DNA from: Paracoccus chinensis
GTDB lineage: Bacteria > Pseudomonadota > Alphaproteobacteria > Rhodobacterales > Rhodobacteraceae
Length of the DNA stretch: 64,000 nucleotides
NCBI RefSeq assembly: GCF_900102885.1
Contig: NZ_FNGE01000006.1
Location: 124,001-188,000, forward strand
Reading direction: 5' to 3'
The notes under the pieces are model-generated. The model was not told the origin of the DNA. It searched no databases and saw only the letters and a list, made by a program, of their open reading frames with translations. Shown here in pieces: positions 51,833 to 59,718 of the stretch; position 1 is the stretch's first letter, and every line of letters starts with the position of its first letter. The position numbers and the translations under genes were made by a program.

Positions 51833-54397
51833 CTAGCGCTGGCCGGGGCTGTCGTTGTCGCCCGCATCCTCCATCCCGCCCGACGAGGCTCCGGCGATGC
51901 GGGGGTCGAGACCCTCGGGATCGTTCCCGCCCGCGGGCTTCGGGCTGACGGCAGCGGCCGTCCTGAGCGGCACGCCGTCACCTTCGCCCTCTTCCTCCTC
52001 GTCGTCAGGCGTCTTGCCCGCAATGGCGGCGGCCTGGGACAGGACCGTGCCCTCATCGTTGTAGAAGTCGCGCACGGTGAAGGGGATGGCGATGCCCTCG
52101 CGCCGGAACCTTTCGATGATCTGGTGCCGGATCTCGGTCGAAACGCCCATGCCCTGGTTGATGTCCGAGATGATGGCCCGGATCTCGAAGGTCATGCCCT
52201 CGTTGACAAGGCCGGTGAACAGCACCGAAGGCGCGGGGTTGATGAGGACCGTGGGCTGGTCCTCGGCGATGTCCAGCAGGATCTTCGACACGCGGCGCGT
52301 ATCCGCCCCATAGGCCACGTTCACCGGCACGATGATGCGGCCCTGCAGGTTGCCGCGCGTCCAGTTCGTGACCTCCTTCGAGATCAGGTCCGAGTTCGGC
52401 ACCACGATGTCGGTGCGGTCAAAGGTCTGGATGCGGGTCGAGCGGACCGAGATGCGCCGTACATAGCCCTGCGCGTTGCCGACCTGGATCCAGTCGCCGA
52501 CCGCGACCGGGCGCTCGACCAGCAGGATGATGCCGGACACGAAGTTCGACACGATGTTCTGCAGGCCGAAACCGATACCGACCGACAGGGCACCGGCGAC
52601 GATGGCCAGGCTGGACATGTCGATGCCCGCCGAGGTGATCGCCACCAGCGCCGCCAGCACGATCCCTACATAGCCCAAGCCCGACACGGCCGCGTTCTTG
52701 GCGCCCTCGTCCAGCTTGGTGCGCGGCAGGATCGAGTTGCGCACCGTTCCCTGCACCACCCGCGTCAGCAGGTAGCCCAGCGTGAAGACGATGATGAAGG
52801 TCAGGATCGCGCCGGGCGACAGCCGGACGCCGCCAAGGGTGACGCCCTGCCGCAGCCGGGTCCAGGCCTCGACAAGCTCGGTCCCCCGCGCGCCCCAGAT
52901 CAGCGCCAGCACCGGCAGGGACAGAAGGACCAGCGCGAAGCCGATCAGCACCGGCGTCAGGTCGTCGCGCGCCCCGTTGCGGTTGCGGCGCAGAAGGACC
53001 CACAGGTCGGTCGAGAACTCCTGCAGCAGGATCAGCAGCGCCAGCAGCCCGACCGTCATCGCCATCGGCCACAAAATGGCGTTGGCCATGGTGACGAAGC
53101 CGACCACCAGCGCCAGCGGCGCGATCACGGCCGCCAGCCGGGCGAGGTTGCCCGCAAAGCCCACCACGCGGGTGCGATAGCCGGGCGTGCCCGGCGTGGT
53201 ATAGCTGGGGGCGCGGCGCAGGATGTTGCCAAGACGATACAGGACCACCGCACCCAGAACGACAAGCGGCAGGTGCCAGACGGCGGCGGCGGCCTCGCTG
53301 ATCTCCATGGGCACGCGGCGGCCCAGCGGCGCGCCGGCGCGCAGGCCCGACAGTGGCAGCAGCGCCTGGGCAGTGACGTAATGGGCCGCCACCATCACCG
53401 ACAGCAGGGTCGAATAGATCCGGCCGCGCTGGCGCAGCTCGTCCGGATAGCAGATCGGCGGGTCGCTGTTCATCGGGAAGAAGCGGCGCCCCAGCCAGCG
53501 CCCGGCAAAGACCAGAAGCGCCGCAATCGGCAGCGCCATCAGGATCGGCCGCCCCCAGGGGCCGATCAGGCCGGTGGTGTCGATGGCCCGGACCAGCAGG
53601 TAGGCGCCCACGGTCGGAATGACGATCTGCCCCAGCGAGGCCGCGAAGGCGACCGCGTCGCGGGCATAATCGCTGGCCCGCGAGGACAGCCGCGAGGGCA
53701 GCGAATCCACCCAGCGGCGCCCGAAGATCAGAAGACCCAGCGCCGCCAGCAGGTGGATCACAATCACGGGGACCCGCTCGATCAGGGCCGAGCGCGCGGC
53801 CCCATAGGTCCGGTCGCGCATGTCCTGCACGATGCCCTGGACGACCTGCATCCCCGCATCGGCCGCCGCAGCCCAGCTGGCCGGCAGCAGCGGCGAGGGG
53901 CTGAGCCGCAGCAGCTCGTTCGTCTGCTGGGCCCGCGCCTGTTCGTCGATGGCCCGCACGAGGCTGTCGGCGCGGCTGTAGGCCTCGGTCGCGCGCTGGC
54001 CGGGAGCCTGCAGTTCCGAAAGCTGCTGGTTCAGCTCCTTGCGGCGGGCGGCGATGTCCTCGGCCTCGGTTTCCCCTTCGGCGGGCGCGGGACCAAGGGC
54101 GGCGATCTGTTCGCGCACGGTGGCGATGCGCGGGGCGTTCAGCGTCTGCGCCTGGGAAAAGCGCTCGCGCCAGCCCGCGACCTCGGCCCGCGCCGCATCC
54201 AGCGCGGCGGGCGGAGTGTCCGGGGCGTCCAGCAGTTGCTCGGCCCGGCCCGCCGTCTGCTCCCAGGCGGCATAGTCGAGTTCGTTGGCGGGCTGCGCCA
54301 GCGCAGCCGTGGCCAGCGACAGCCACAGCGCCGCCACCAAGGCAAGGGCAACCGCCGCCAGCCGCGAGGGCGCGGCGCAAACAGAACCGACGTGCAT
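51833..54397 (-). CDS. MscS-type mechanosensitive channel protein with DUF3772 domain
   Basis: 854-residue large MscS-family protein. Signal peptide (LALVAALWLSLATAALAQ), a periplasmic coiled DUF3772 region to about residue 200, some ten membrane segments, then the MscS core: pore helix region ALSVGIGFGLQNIVSNFVSG and beta domain GDWIQVGNAQGYVRRISVRS, IVVPNSDLISKEVTNW. The C-terminal tail is acidic and Gly/Pro-rich. It probably protects against hypo-osmotic shock. ATG 54397 lies five bases after the cysK stop, so it belongs to the DUF2059-Nudix-cysK unit. Confidence 0.92.
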   Translation of the reverse strand: MHVGSVCAAPSRLAAVALALVAALWLSLATAALAQPANELDYAAWEQTAGRAEQLLDAPDTPPAALDAARAEVAGWRERFSQAQTLNAPRIATVREQIAALGPAPAEGETEAEDIAARRKELNQQLSELQAPGQRATEAYSRADSLVRAIDEQARAQQTNELLRLSPSPLLPASWAAAADAGMQVVQGIVQDMRDRTYGAARSALIERVPVIVIHLLAALGLLIFGRRWVDSLPSRLSSRASDYARDAVAFAASLGQIVIPTVGAYLLVRAIDTTGLIGPWGRPILMALPIAALLVFAGRWLGRRFFPMNSDPPICYPDELRQRGRIYSTLLSVMVAAHYVTAQALLPLSGLRAGAPLGRRVPMEISEAAAAVWHLPLVVLGAVVLYRLGNILRRAPSYTTPGTPGYRTRVVGFAGNLARLAAVIAPLALVVGFVTMANAILWPMAMTVGLLALLILLQEFSTDLWVLLRRNRNGARDDLTPVLIGFALVLLSLPVLALIWGARGTELVEAWTRLRQGVTLGGVRLSPGAILTFIIVFTLGYLLTRVVQGTVRNSILPRTKLDEGAKNAAVSGLGYVGIVLAALVAITSAGIDMSSLAIVAGALSVGIGFGLQNIVSNFVSGIILLVERPVAVGDWIQVGNAQGYVRRISVRSTRIQTFDRTDIVVPNSDLISKEVTNWTRGNLQGRIIVPVNVAYGADTRRVSKILLDIAEDQPTVLINPAPSVLFTGLVNEGMTFEIRAIISDINQGMGVSTEIRHQIIERFRREGIAIPFTVRDFYNDEGTVLSQAAAIAGKTPDDEEEEGEGDGVPLRTAAAVSPKPAGGNDPEGLDPRIAGASSGGMEDAGDNDSPGQR

Positions 54398-54402
54398 GGA
54401 GG

Positions 54403-55434
54403 TCACGCCTCGGTCACGTCCGGCAGCGAGGATACCCCGCGTTCCAGCCAATGGGGCACCGGCAGGCCCTTGCTGCGCAGGAACACCGGGTTCCACAGCT
54501 TGGTCTGGTAGCGCGTGCCCACGTCGCAGAGGATGGTAACGATGGTCTTGCCCGGCCCCATCTCGCGCGCCATGCGGATCGCGCCCGCGACGTTGATCCC
54601 GGACGAGCCACCGAGGCACAGGCCCTCGTATTCCAGCAAGTCATACAGCACCGGCAGCGCCTCGTCGTCGGGCACGCGGCAGCTGAAATCCGGCGTGATC
54701 CCTTCCAGGTTCGCCGTGATCCGGCCCTGCCCGATCCCTTCGGTGATCGAGTTGCCGGGCGCGCTCAACTCGCCCTCGGTATAGAAGGAATGCAGCGCCG
54801 AGCCCTCGGGGTCCGCCAGCCCGATCTTCACGCCCTTGTCCTGCAGGGCCATCGCCACGCCCGCCAGCGTTCCGCCCGACCCGACCGAGCAGATGAAGCC
54901 GTCCACCTTTCCTTCCGTCTGTTCCCAGATCTCGGGGCCGGTGGTTTCCAGATGCGCCTGGCGGTTCGCGGTGTTGTCGAACTGGTTGGCCCAGATCGCG
55001 CCGCCGGGCAGCGATTTTGCCAGCGCCTCGGCAAGGCGGCCCGAATAGCGGACATAGTTGTTGGGGTTCTTGTAGGGCGCGGCCGGAACCTCGACCAGTT
55101 CCGCCCCGGCAAGCCGCAGCATGTCCTTCTTTTCCTGACTCTGGGTTTCCGGGATCACGATCACGGACTTGAAGCCCATGGATGCACCGACCAGCGCCAA
55201 CCCGATGCCAGTATTGCCCGCCGTCCCCTCGACCACCGTGCCGCCGGGGCGCAGTTCGCCCCGCGCCACCGCGTCCTTGATGATGTACAGCGCGGCGCGG
55301 TCCTTGACCGACTGGCCGGGGTTCATGAACTCGGCCTTGCCCCAGATTTCGCAGCCTGTCGCCTCGGAGGCGCGGTTGAGGCGGATCAGGGGGGTATGGC
55401 CGATCGCGGCGGCCAGGTCGGGACAGTTGCGCAT
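54403..55434 (-). CDS. cysK: Cysteine synthase (O-acetylserine sulfhydrylase)
   Basis: PLP enzyme making cysteine from O-acetylserine and sulfide. 343 residues: PLP Lys44 in NPGQSVKDRAA, EGTAGNTGIGLALVG (substrate loop, TAGNT), SVGSGGTLAGVA (phosphate loop) and the C-terminal GGSSGINVAGAIR. Longer than typical CysK (about 310-320), resembling the second cysteine synthase of Rhodobacter, which lies beside trgB and contributes to tellurite resistance. Here too it follows a Nudix gene. Confidence 0.94.
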   Translation of the reverse strand: MRNCPDLAAAIGHTPLIRLNRASEATGCEIWGKAEFMNPGQSVKDRAALYIIKDAVARGELRPGGTVVEGTAGNTGIGLALVGASMGFKSVIVIPETQSQEKKDMLRLAGAELVEVPAAPYKNPNNYVRYSGRLAEALAKSLPGGAIWANQFDNTANRQAHLETTGPEIWEQTEGKVDGFICSVGSGGTLAGVAMALQDKGVKIGLADPEGSALHSFYTEGELSAPGNSITEGIGQGRITANLEGITPDFSCRVPDDEALPVLYDLLEYEGLCLGGSSGINVAGAIRMAREMGPGKTIVTILCDVGTRYQTKLWNPVFLRSKGLPVPHWLERGVSSLPDVTEA

Positions 55435-55506
55435 GAGCGGGGCCTTTCCTTGTCGCCCCCGTTAAACCAGCAGCGGCCGGGGCGGGCAACCCGGCTCGCG
55501 CAGGCG

Positions 55507-56586
55507 TCAACCAGGCGCGAGACCCCGCTTCAGCTCATCCGCCATGCGGTTCAGCCACAGTGCCAGAATCATCAGCGGCCCGCTGACGATGCGGCCGTCC
55601 AGCACCATGCGCATCAGCTCGTCGCGCGACACGAGTTGGCCACGGATGTCCTCGCCCTCGGACGGCAGGCCGGTCACGGTGGCAACGCCGTCGGGCAGGT
55701 CCGCGATGCCGATGAATCCATAGATGAACTCGGCCGCGATCCCCGGCGTGGGATAGAAGGCCGGCGCGGGGATCAGGCGGGACAGGGTCAGGCCGGCTTC
55801 CTCGACAGCTTCGCGCAGGGCGGTGGACTCGGGCGTCTCGCCCGCGTCGATGCGGCCCGCGACGGGTTCGTAGATCCAGGGCTGGCCGTCGCCCCGCGCG
55901 GCAGGCCCCGCGCGGAACTGGTCCACCAGCAGAACCCGGTCGCGGTCCGGATCCCAGGGCAGCACGACGACGGCGTCGCCCGAAACGAAGACGGCGCGTT
56001 CCAGCGGCTCGGACCAGCCGCCCTGATGCAGGCGATGCGTCAGCCGCAGCGATTCGACCGAGAAATACTGCCCATAGGGCTCGCGCCTGCTTTCGATCCG
56101 CAGCCGGTCCTGGTCCCTGGGGCCAGGCGGCAGGGCTTCGCCACGCTCGGCCGCCGCGCGCAGGCGAGAGGCCGCCCACCAGGCAATCATCGGCAGCCGT
56201 GCGCGGATCGCCTCGGCGGGCTGGTCCGGGTCGCGTGCCAGCAGGTCGGCGGCGACCCGGGCTGCAAGGTCCCGCTGGAACGGGCCGTCTTCGGGCCGGG
56301 TGCCGGGAACCGTGCCCATCACCCTGCCCTGCGGCGCCTCGACCGGTTGCAGGTCCATGATCTCGGCATAGCGCCTCAGCCCCTCACTCGCCGCGACCGG
56401 TTGCGCCGTGACCTGGCCCGGCGCCTCTCGGTCCCAGCCGGGCCAGCCGTCGAGGGCGATCCCCGCGCGACCGCCGCCCGAAAGCCGACCGGGCAGGGTC
56501 ACGGCGGCGCCCGCAGGCTCAAGCCCCAGGGCCGCCATCATCGCGGGCTCGGCCAGCGGTCCGACCAGCAGCAGACGGGCGCTCAC
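55507..56586 (-). CDS. Nudix hydrolase with N-terminal domain (TrgB-like ADP-ribose pyrophosphatase)
   Basis: 359 residues. The Nudix box GRIDAGETPESTALREAVEE (residues 244-263) then AGL matches GX5EX7REUXEEXGU, and the flanking DQFRAGPAARG and EPVAG fit ADP-ribose pyrophosphatases. The N-terminal about 150 residues may derive from a gamma-glutamylcyclotransferase-like fold (LLLVGPLAEPAMMAALGL, LPGRL); that is a tentative reading. The gene order Nudix-cysK recalls the Rhodobacter sphaeroides trgB-cysK tellurite locus. Start overlaps the DUF2059 stop (ATGA). Confidence 0.87.
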   Translation of the reverse strand: MSARLLLVGPLAEPAMMAALGLEPAGAAVTLPGRLSGGGRAGIALDGWPGWDREAPGQVTAQPVAASEGLRRYAEIMDLQPVEAPQGRVMGTVPGTRPEDGPFQRDLAARVAADLLARDPDQPAEAIRARLPMIAWWAASRLRAAAERGEALPPGPRDQDRLRIESRREPYGQYFSVESLRLTHRLHQGGWSEPLERAVFVSGDAVVVLPWDPDRDRVLLVDQFRAGPAARGDGQPWIYEPVAGRIDAGETPESTALREAVEEAGLTLSRLIPAPAFYPTPGIAAEFIYGFIGIADLPDGVATVTGLPSEGEDIRGQLVSRDELMRMVLDGRIVSGPLMILALWLNRMADELKRGLAPG

Positions 56587-57482
56587 AGACGCTCGCCCTG
56601 CAGGCGCAGCGCCGAGGCGCGACCCAGGTTGCGCGCGATCTCGACAAAGGTGCCGGTCGCGGCCTCGTTCAGGATCGCGCCCAGACGCCGGTTTCCGGGG
56701 TGGCCCGAGGCCTCGATCAGCCGGGTCATCTCGGCATCCGACAGGGGCGAGCTGGCCATGAAGACCAAAGCCTCGATCCAGCCGGTCTGGTCGGCGCGGA
56801 TCTCGGGCTCCTGCGCCCAGGCATCCTCAAGGATCGAGGAATTGCGCGCACCGCCCTGCGCGGCCTCCTGCGCGCCCTGCAGTGTCGCCACCGCGATGTT
56901 CAGCGAGGCGGCGACGGCCGGCTCGACCAGGTCCGCGGCCTCCATCAACTCGCGCACCTGCGCAGCGCGGGGATGGCTCCGGGCGGCAGCGGCCGCGAAG
57001 CTTTCCCGCGCCGTGGCCTCGATATCCGGCGAGGCCATCGCCTCGCGTGCGCCGATCTCGAGCAGGACCACGCGGCGGCCCAGGCCGCTTTCCCAGAAGC
57101 TCAGCGCCTCGGCCACCGCGGCGCGCTCGGCAGGATCGCGCAGCCCTTCGACACCACGGGCGATGCCGTCACGCAGCGCCCTGCGGATGTTCTGCGCGGG
57201 CGCGACCCGTTCGACGATTACGCCCCAGCCGTCGTCCGGGCCCGCATGCGGCGGAGTGTCGGGCCGGAAGGGGTCGCCCGAGGCGGCTATCTCGGCCGCA
57301 AGCACGTCGGCCAGCAGGTCGACCTGCATGGCGGCCACGATGCGGTCGGCATCCACGGCCTGGAACTGGGGCGGTGCCTGCCCCGGCGCAAGCGGCGCCT
57401 GGGCGAAGGCGGGGGGCGGGGCAAGGCCCAAGCAGGCGGCCAGAACGAGGCCGGTCAGGCCGATGGATGCGGTTCGGATCAT
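56583..57482 (-). CDS. DUF2059 domain-containing secreted protein
   Basis: 299-residue exported protein: signal peptide (IGLTGLVLAACLGLAPPPAFA) and a DUF2059-like helical repeat region, seen as AVAEALSFWESGLGRRVVLL and the second half EALVFMASSPLSDAEMTRLI, AILNEAATGTFVEIARNLG. No catalytic motif is visible. Overlap of four bases with the Nudix gene makes it the first gene of the minus-strand operon. Function unknown. Confidence 0.82.
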   Translation of the reverse strand: MIRTASIGLTGLVLAACLGLAPPPAFAQAPLAPGQAPPQFQAVDADRIVAAMQVDLLADVLAAEIAASGDPFRPDTPPHAGPDDGWGVIVERVAPAQNIRRALRDGIARGVEGLRDPAERAAVAEALSFWESGLGRRVVLLEIGAREAMASPDIEATARESFAAAAARSHPRAAQVRELMEAADLVEPAVAASLNIAVATLQGAQEAAQGGARNSSILEDAWAQEPEIRADQTGWIEALVFMASSPLSDAEMTRLIEASGHPGNRRLGAILNEAATGTFVEIARNLGRASALRLQGERL

Positions 57483-57590
57483 CGGGACGGGTCCTCTGGC
57501 GCGGGCTCATCTGCCACCGTGCGATTTTTCCGCGAAAGCCCTTGCGCTTCAACCCCCGCCCCGATAAATGCCCCGCACCACCCAAAGCGC

Positions 57591-57680
57591 GGAGAGGTGC
57601 CGGAGTGGTCGAACGGGGCGGTCTCGAAAACCGTTGAGCCTTCACGGGTTCCGTGGGTTCGAATCCCACCCTCTCCGCCA
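57591..57680 (+). tRNA. tRNA-Ser (anticodon CGA)
   Basis: 90-base class II tRNA. Acceptor stem GGAGAGG (57591-57597) with CCTCTCC (57670-57676), discriminator G, encoded CCA (57678-57680). Anticodon loop CTCGAAA with CGA at 57625-57627; long variable arm; T-loop GGTTCGAATCC. Reads UCG codons, frequent in this GC-rich genome. Confidence 0.97.
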
Positions 57681-58064
57681 CTTTCAAGGCAGACCCCACG
57701 AACATCAGAGCTCCAGAAAGCTCGCGATGCTGCCTGCGTGGCCAGATGCGCAGCCCAGACCTTCTCATTCATCGCGCTCTCCTTCCCGGCCGCGGTCTAA
57801 AGCCTTGAAAGCGGCATAAGTGGGCTTCACCCGGGCCCTGCCCACGCTTTGAACTTGAAGCTAGGTGATGCCGAACTCGGGGAAGGCGAAGGCAGGCTGG
57901 AAAGTTCCGGCTCCGGAAAGCCGTACCTCGTCGGTCGATGATCCTCTGCAACGCCAAGCCATATTGCCAAGGTGGCGTGCCAAAGGCCAGTTCACCCGCA
58001 CAATGGCCTGCCTGCGGCGCACACTTGCCTGGCTCCGCAGGACCACAGCTGAAGGATCGAACCG
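57681..58064. other. Gene-free stretch after tRNA-Ser
   Basis: 384 bases with no recognisable complete gene and about 61% G+C by hand count, lower than neighbouring genes. On the minus strand an AAGGAG lies before an ATG at 57772 (MNEKVWAAHLATQAAS), whose frame runs into the tRNA, and a short open segment ending GERDE overlaps that ATG. These look like fragments. It could be the scar of an element once inserted at the tRNA, but no direct repeat of the tRNA end is visible. Confidence 0.4.
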
Positions 58065-58964
58065 TTGGACTTGCCTCTGCCCTCCCGCCTTGGTGCTGCC
58101 TGGAACCGGCGGGGCGCCGCATTCATGTGCCTCGCCATGGCGGGCTTCGCGGTCGAGGATGCGCTGCTCAAGATCGCCGCAGGCAGCCTGCCGGTCGGGC
58201 AGGTGCTGATGACCTTCGGCGTGTTCGGCGTGACTGCCTTCTCGGCCTGGGCGATGGGGTCGGGCGAGCCGCCCGTCAGCCGTGCCATGCTGCGGCCGGC
58301 GATCATCCTGCGCTCGTTGTCCGAGATTGTCGGGCGGCTGTTCTTCATGCTGGCGATCGCGCTGACGCCGCTGTCCACCGCCTCGGCGATCCTGCAGGCG
58401 ACGCCGCTGGTGGTGATGGTTGGCGCGGTACTGATCTTCGGAGAAAGGATCGGGCCGCGGCGCTGGCTGGCGGTGGCCACGGGCTTTGCCGGCGTGCTGA
58501 TGATCCTGCGCCCCGGCACCGAGGGCTTCGGGCCGCTGTCGCTGCTTGCCGTGCTGGGCATGCTGGGCTTCGCGGGGCGTGACCTCGCCACCCGTGCGGC
58601 ACCACCGGCGCTGTCCTTCCGGCAACTGGGCGTGCTGGGTTTTGCAATGCTGATCGTGGCGGGGCTGATCGCCCTGCCCTTCGGTCCCGCGCCGGTCCGG
58701 CCCGATGCGGCTGGATGGCTCGGACTGACGGCGGCCTCGGTGGCGGGGATCGGGGCCTATACCTCGCTGACTATCGCCATGCGGACCGGAGAGGTCGGCG
58801 CGGTCACGCCCTTCCGCTATACCCGCCTTGTCTTCGCAATGGTCGCAGGGGTCACGGTCTTCGGCGAAAGGCCGGACCTGTGGACGGTGACCGGCTCGAC
58901 CCTGATCATCCTGGCCGGGATCACGGCCCTGCGGCTGAGCCGCAGGGCCAAGGCAGCCGCATGA
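58065..58964 (+). CDS. EamA/DMT family transporter
   Basis: 299-residue inner-membrane protein with ten expected helices in two EamA halves: GAAFMCLAMAGFAVEDALLK, SEIVGRLFFMLAIALTPLST and ASAILQATPLVVMVGAVLIF in the first, LGLTASVAGIGAYTSLTIA-like segments and GAVTPFRYTRLVFAMVAGVT in the second. Substrate unknown (drug or metabolite efflux). The TTG start at 58065 is backed by GAAGGA eight bases upstream. It stands alone after the tRNA-Ser region. Confidence 0.88.
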   Translation: MDLPLPSRLGAAWNRRGAAFMCLAMAGFAVEDALLKIAAGSLPVGQVLMTFGVFGVTAFSAWAMGSGEPPVSRAMLRPAIILRSLSEIVGRLFFMLAIALTPLSTASAILQATPLVVMVGAVLIFGERIGPRRWLAVATGFAGVLMILRPGTEGFGPLSLLAVLGMLGFAGRDLATRAAPPALSFRQLGVLGFAMLIVAGLIALPFGPAPVRPDAAGWLGLTAASVAGIGAYTSLTIAMRTGEVGAVTPFRYTRLVFAMVAGVTVFGERPDLWTVTGSTLIILAGITALRLSRRAKAAA

Positions 58965-59119
58965 TCCTGCGGCAGCCCGACCGCGCCGTTTTTCCACGGC
59001 CGGGCATCTCAGATGCCGGGCCTCTCGCAGACTTCTCGTCACCACGGGACAGACGACGCCTTGCTGTTCCCGGCCACCCCGGACAAGGTGCGGCAAGTTC
59101 AACTGAAGAGCAGCAGCCC

Positions 59120-59629
59120 ATGGGATCTCGTCGCCCTGCCCGTAACCTCGTCCTGATGGCAGCCGCAATGGCGGCCCTGTCGGGGTGCGGCATGTTCAAG
59201 CGGCACTCCGAACTCGAATGCATGGAACGCGCCATGTATTTCGAATCGAACCGCTCCAGCCGGGACGGCATGGTCGCGGTCGGCAGCGTCGTCATGAACA
59301 GGGTCGCATCGCGCCAGTATCCCCGGACGGTCTGCGGGGTGGTCTCGCAGAAGAACCAGTTCGCCCCGGGGGTGATGACGCGCAGGATGGACAAGCGCTC
59401 GGCGCCGATGGTCCGAGAGGCGGCGATCGCCGTCTTGCGGGGCGAGCGTCATCCGATGATCGGCGACGCGCAGTTCTTCCATGCGGCAAGCTACCGGGCC
59501 GGTTACAACAACATGCATTACGTGCTGACCACGGGCGGGAACGCCTTCTACGAACGGCGCAGGCCCGAGCATGTGACCCAGCCCGTCCCCCGGCCTGCCA
59601 TCGAGGGCATCACCCGCCCGCGGTCGTGA
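59120..59629 (+). CDS. SleB-type cell wall hydrolase, lipoprotein
   Basis: 169-residue lipoprotein: signal sequence NLVLMAAAMAALSGCGMF with lipobox LSGC, then a SleB/CwlJ (hydrolase type 2) domain with the catalytic Glu in ERAMYFESN, VGSVVMNRV, VVSQKNQFAPGV and DAQFFHA. It probably cleaves peptidoglycan from the inner leaflet of the outer membrane. ATG 59120; ribosome-binding site weak. Convergent with the bacteriophytochrome gene, with a long hairpin between. Confidence 0.87.
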   Translation: MGSRRPARNLVLMAAAMAALSGCGMFKRHSELECMERAMYFESNRSSRDGMVAVGSVVMNRVASRQYPRTVCGVVSQKNQFAPGVMTRRMDKRSAPMVREAAIAVLRGERHPMIGDAQFFHAASYRAGYNNMHYVLTTGGNAFYERRRPEHVTQPVPRPAIEGITRPRS

Positions 59630-59631
59630 CA

Positions 59632-59686
59632 AGGATGCACTGACGGCGCGGGAATCCGGCTTGCGGCCCCGCGTCCGCTGCATCCT
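59632..59686. terminator. Long imperfect hairpin between convergent SleB-like and bphP genes
   Basis: AGGATGCA (59632-59639) pairs with TGCATCCT (59679-59686); inside, CGG and CGCGGG (59644-59652) pair with CCCGCG and CCG (59668-59677) with one bulge. About 17 pairs in all around a 15-base loop. Confidence 0.6.
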
Positions 59687-59718
59687 GCGCAAGCGGACCT
59701 CCCTCCTGGTCGAAGGGG

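Noticed and set aside
51827..54511. Plus-strand open frame (894 codons) antisense to the MscS-type gene
   Set aside because: Low-complexity Gln/Arg/His-rich translation with no domain; the membrane protein on the other strand is real.
54451..57567. Plus-strand open frame of 1038 codons opposite cysK, Nudix and DUF2059 genes
   Set aside because: Arg/His/Gly-rich composition typical of antisense frames in GC-rich DNA; the minus-strand genes have clear families.
57479..57772. Minus-strand open frame across tRNA-Ser reading GGIRTHGTREGSTVF, and a sister frame with ERVGFEPTEPVKAQRF
   Set aside because: These are the well-known spurious peptides translated from the antisense of tRNA-Ser genes; not proteins.
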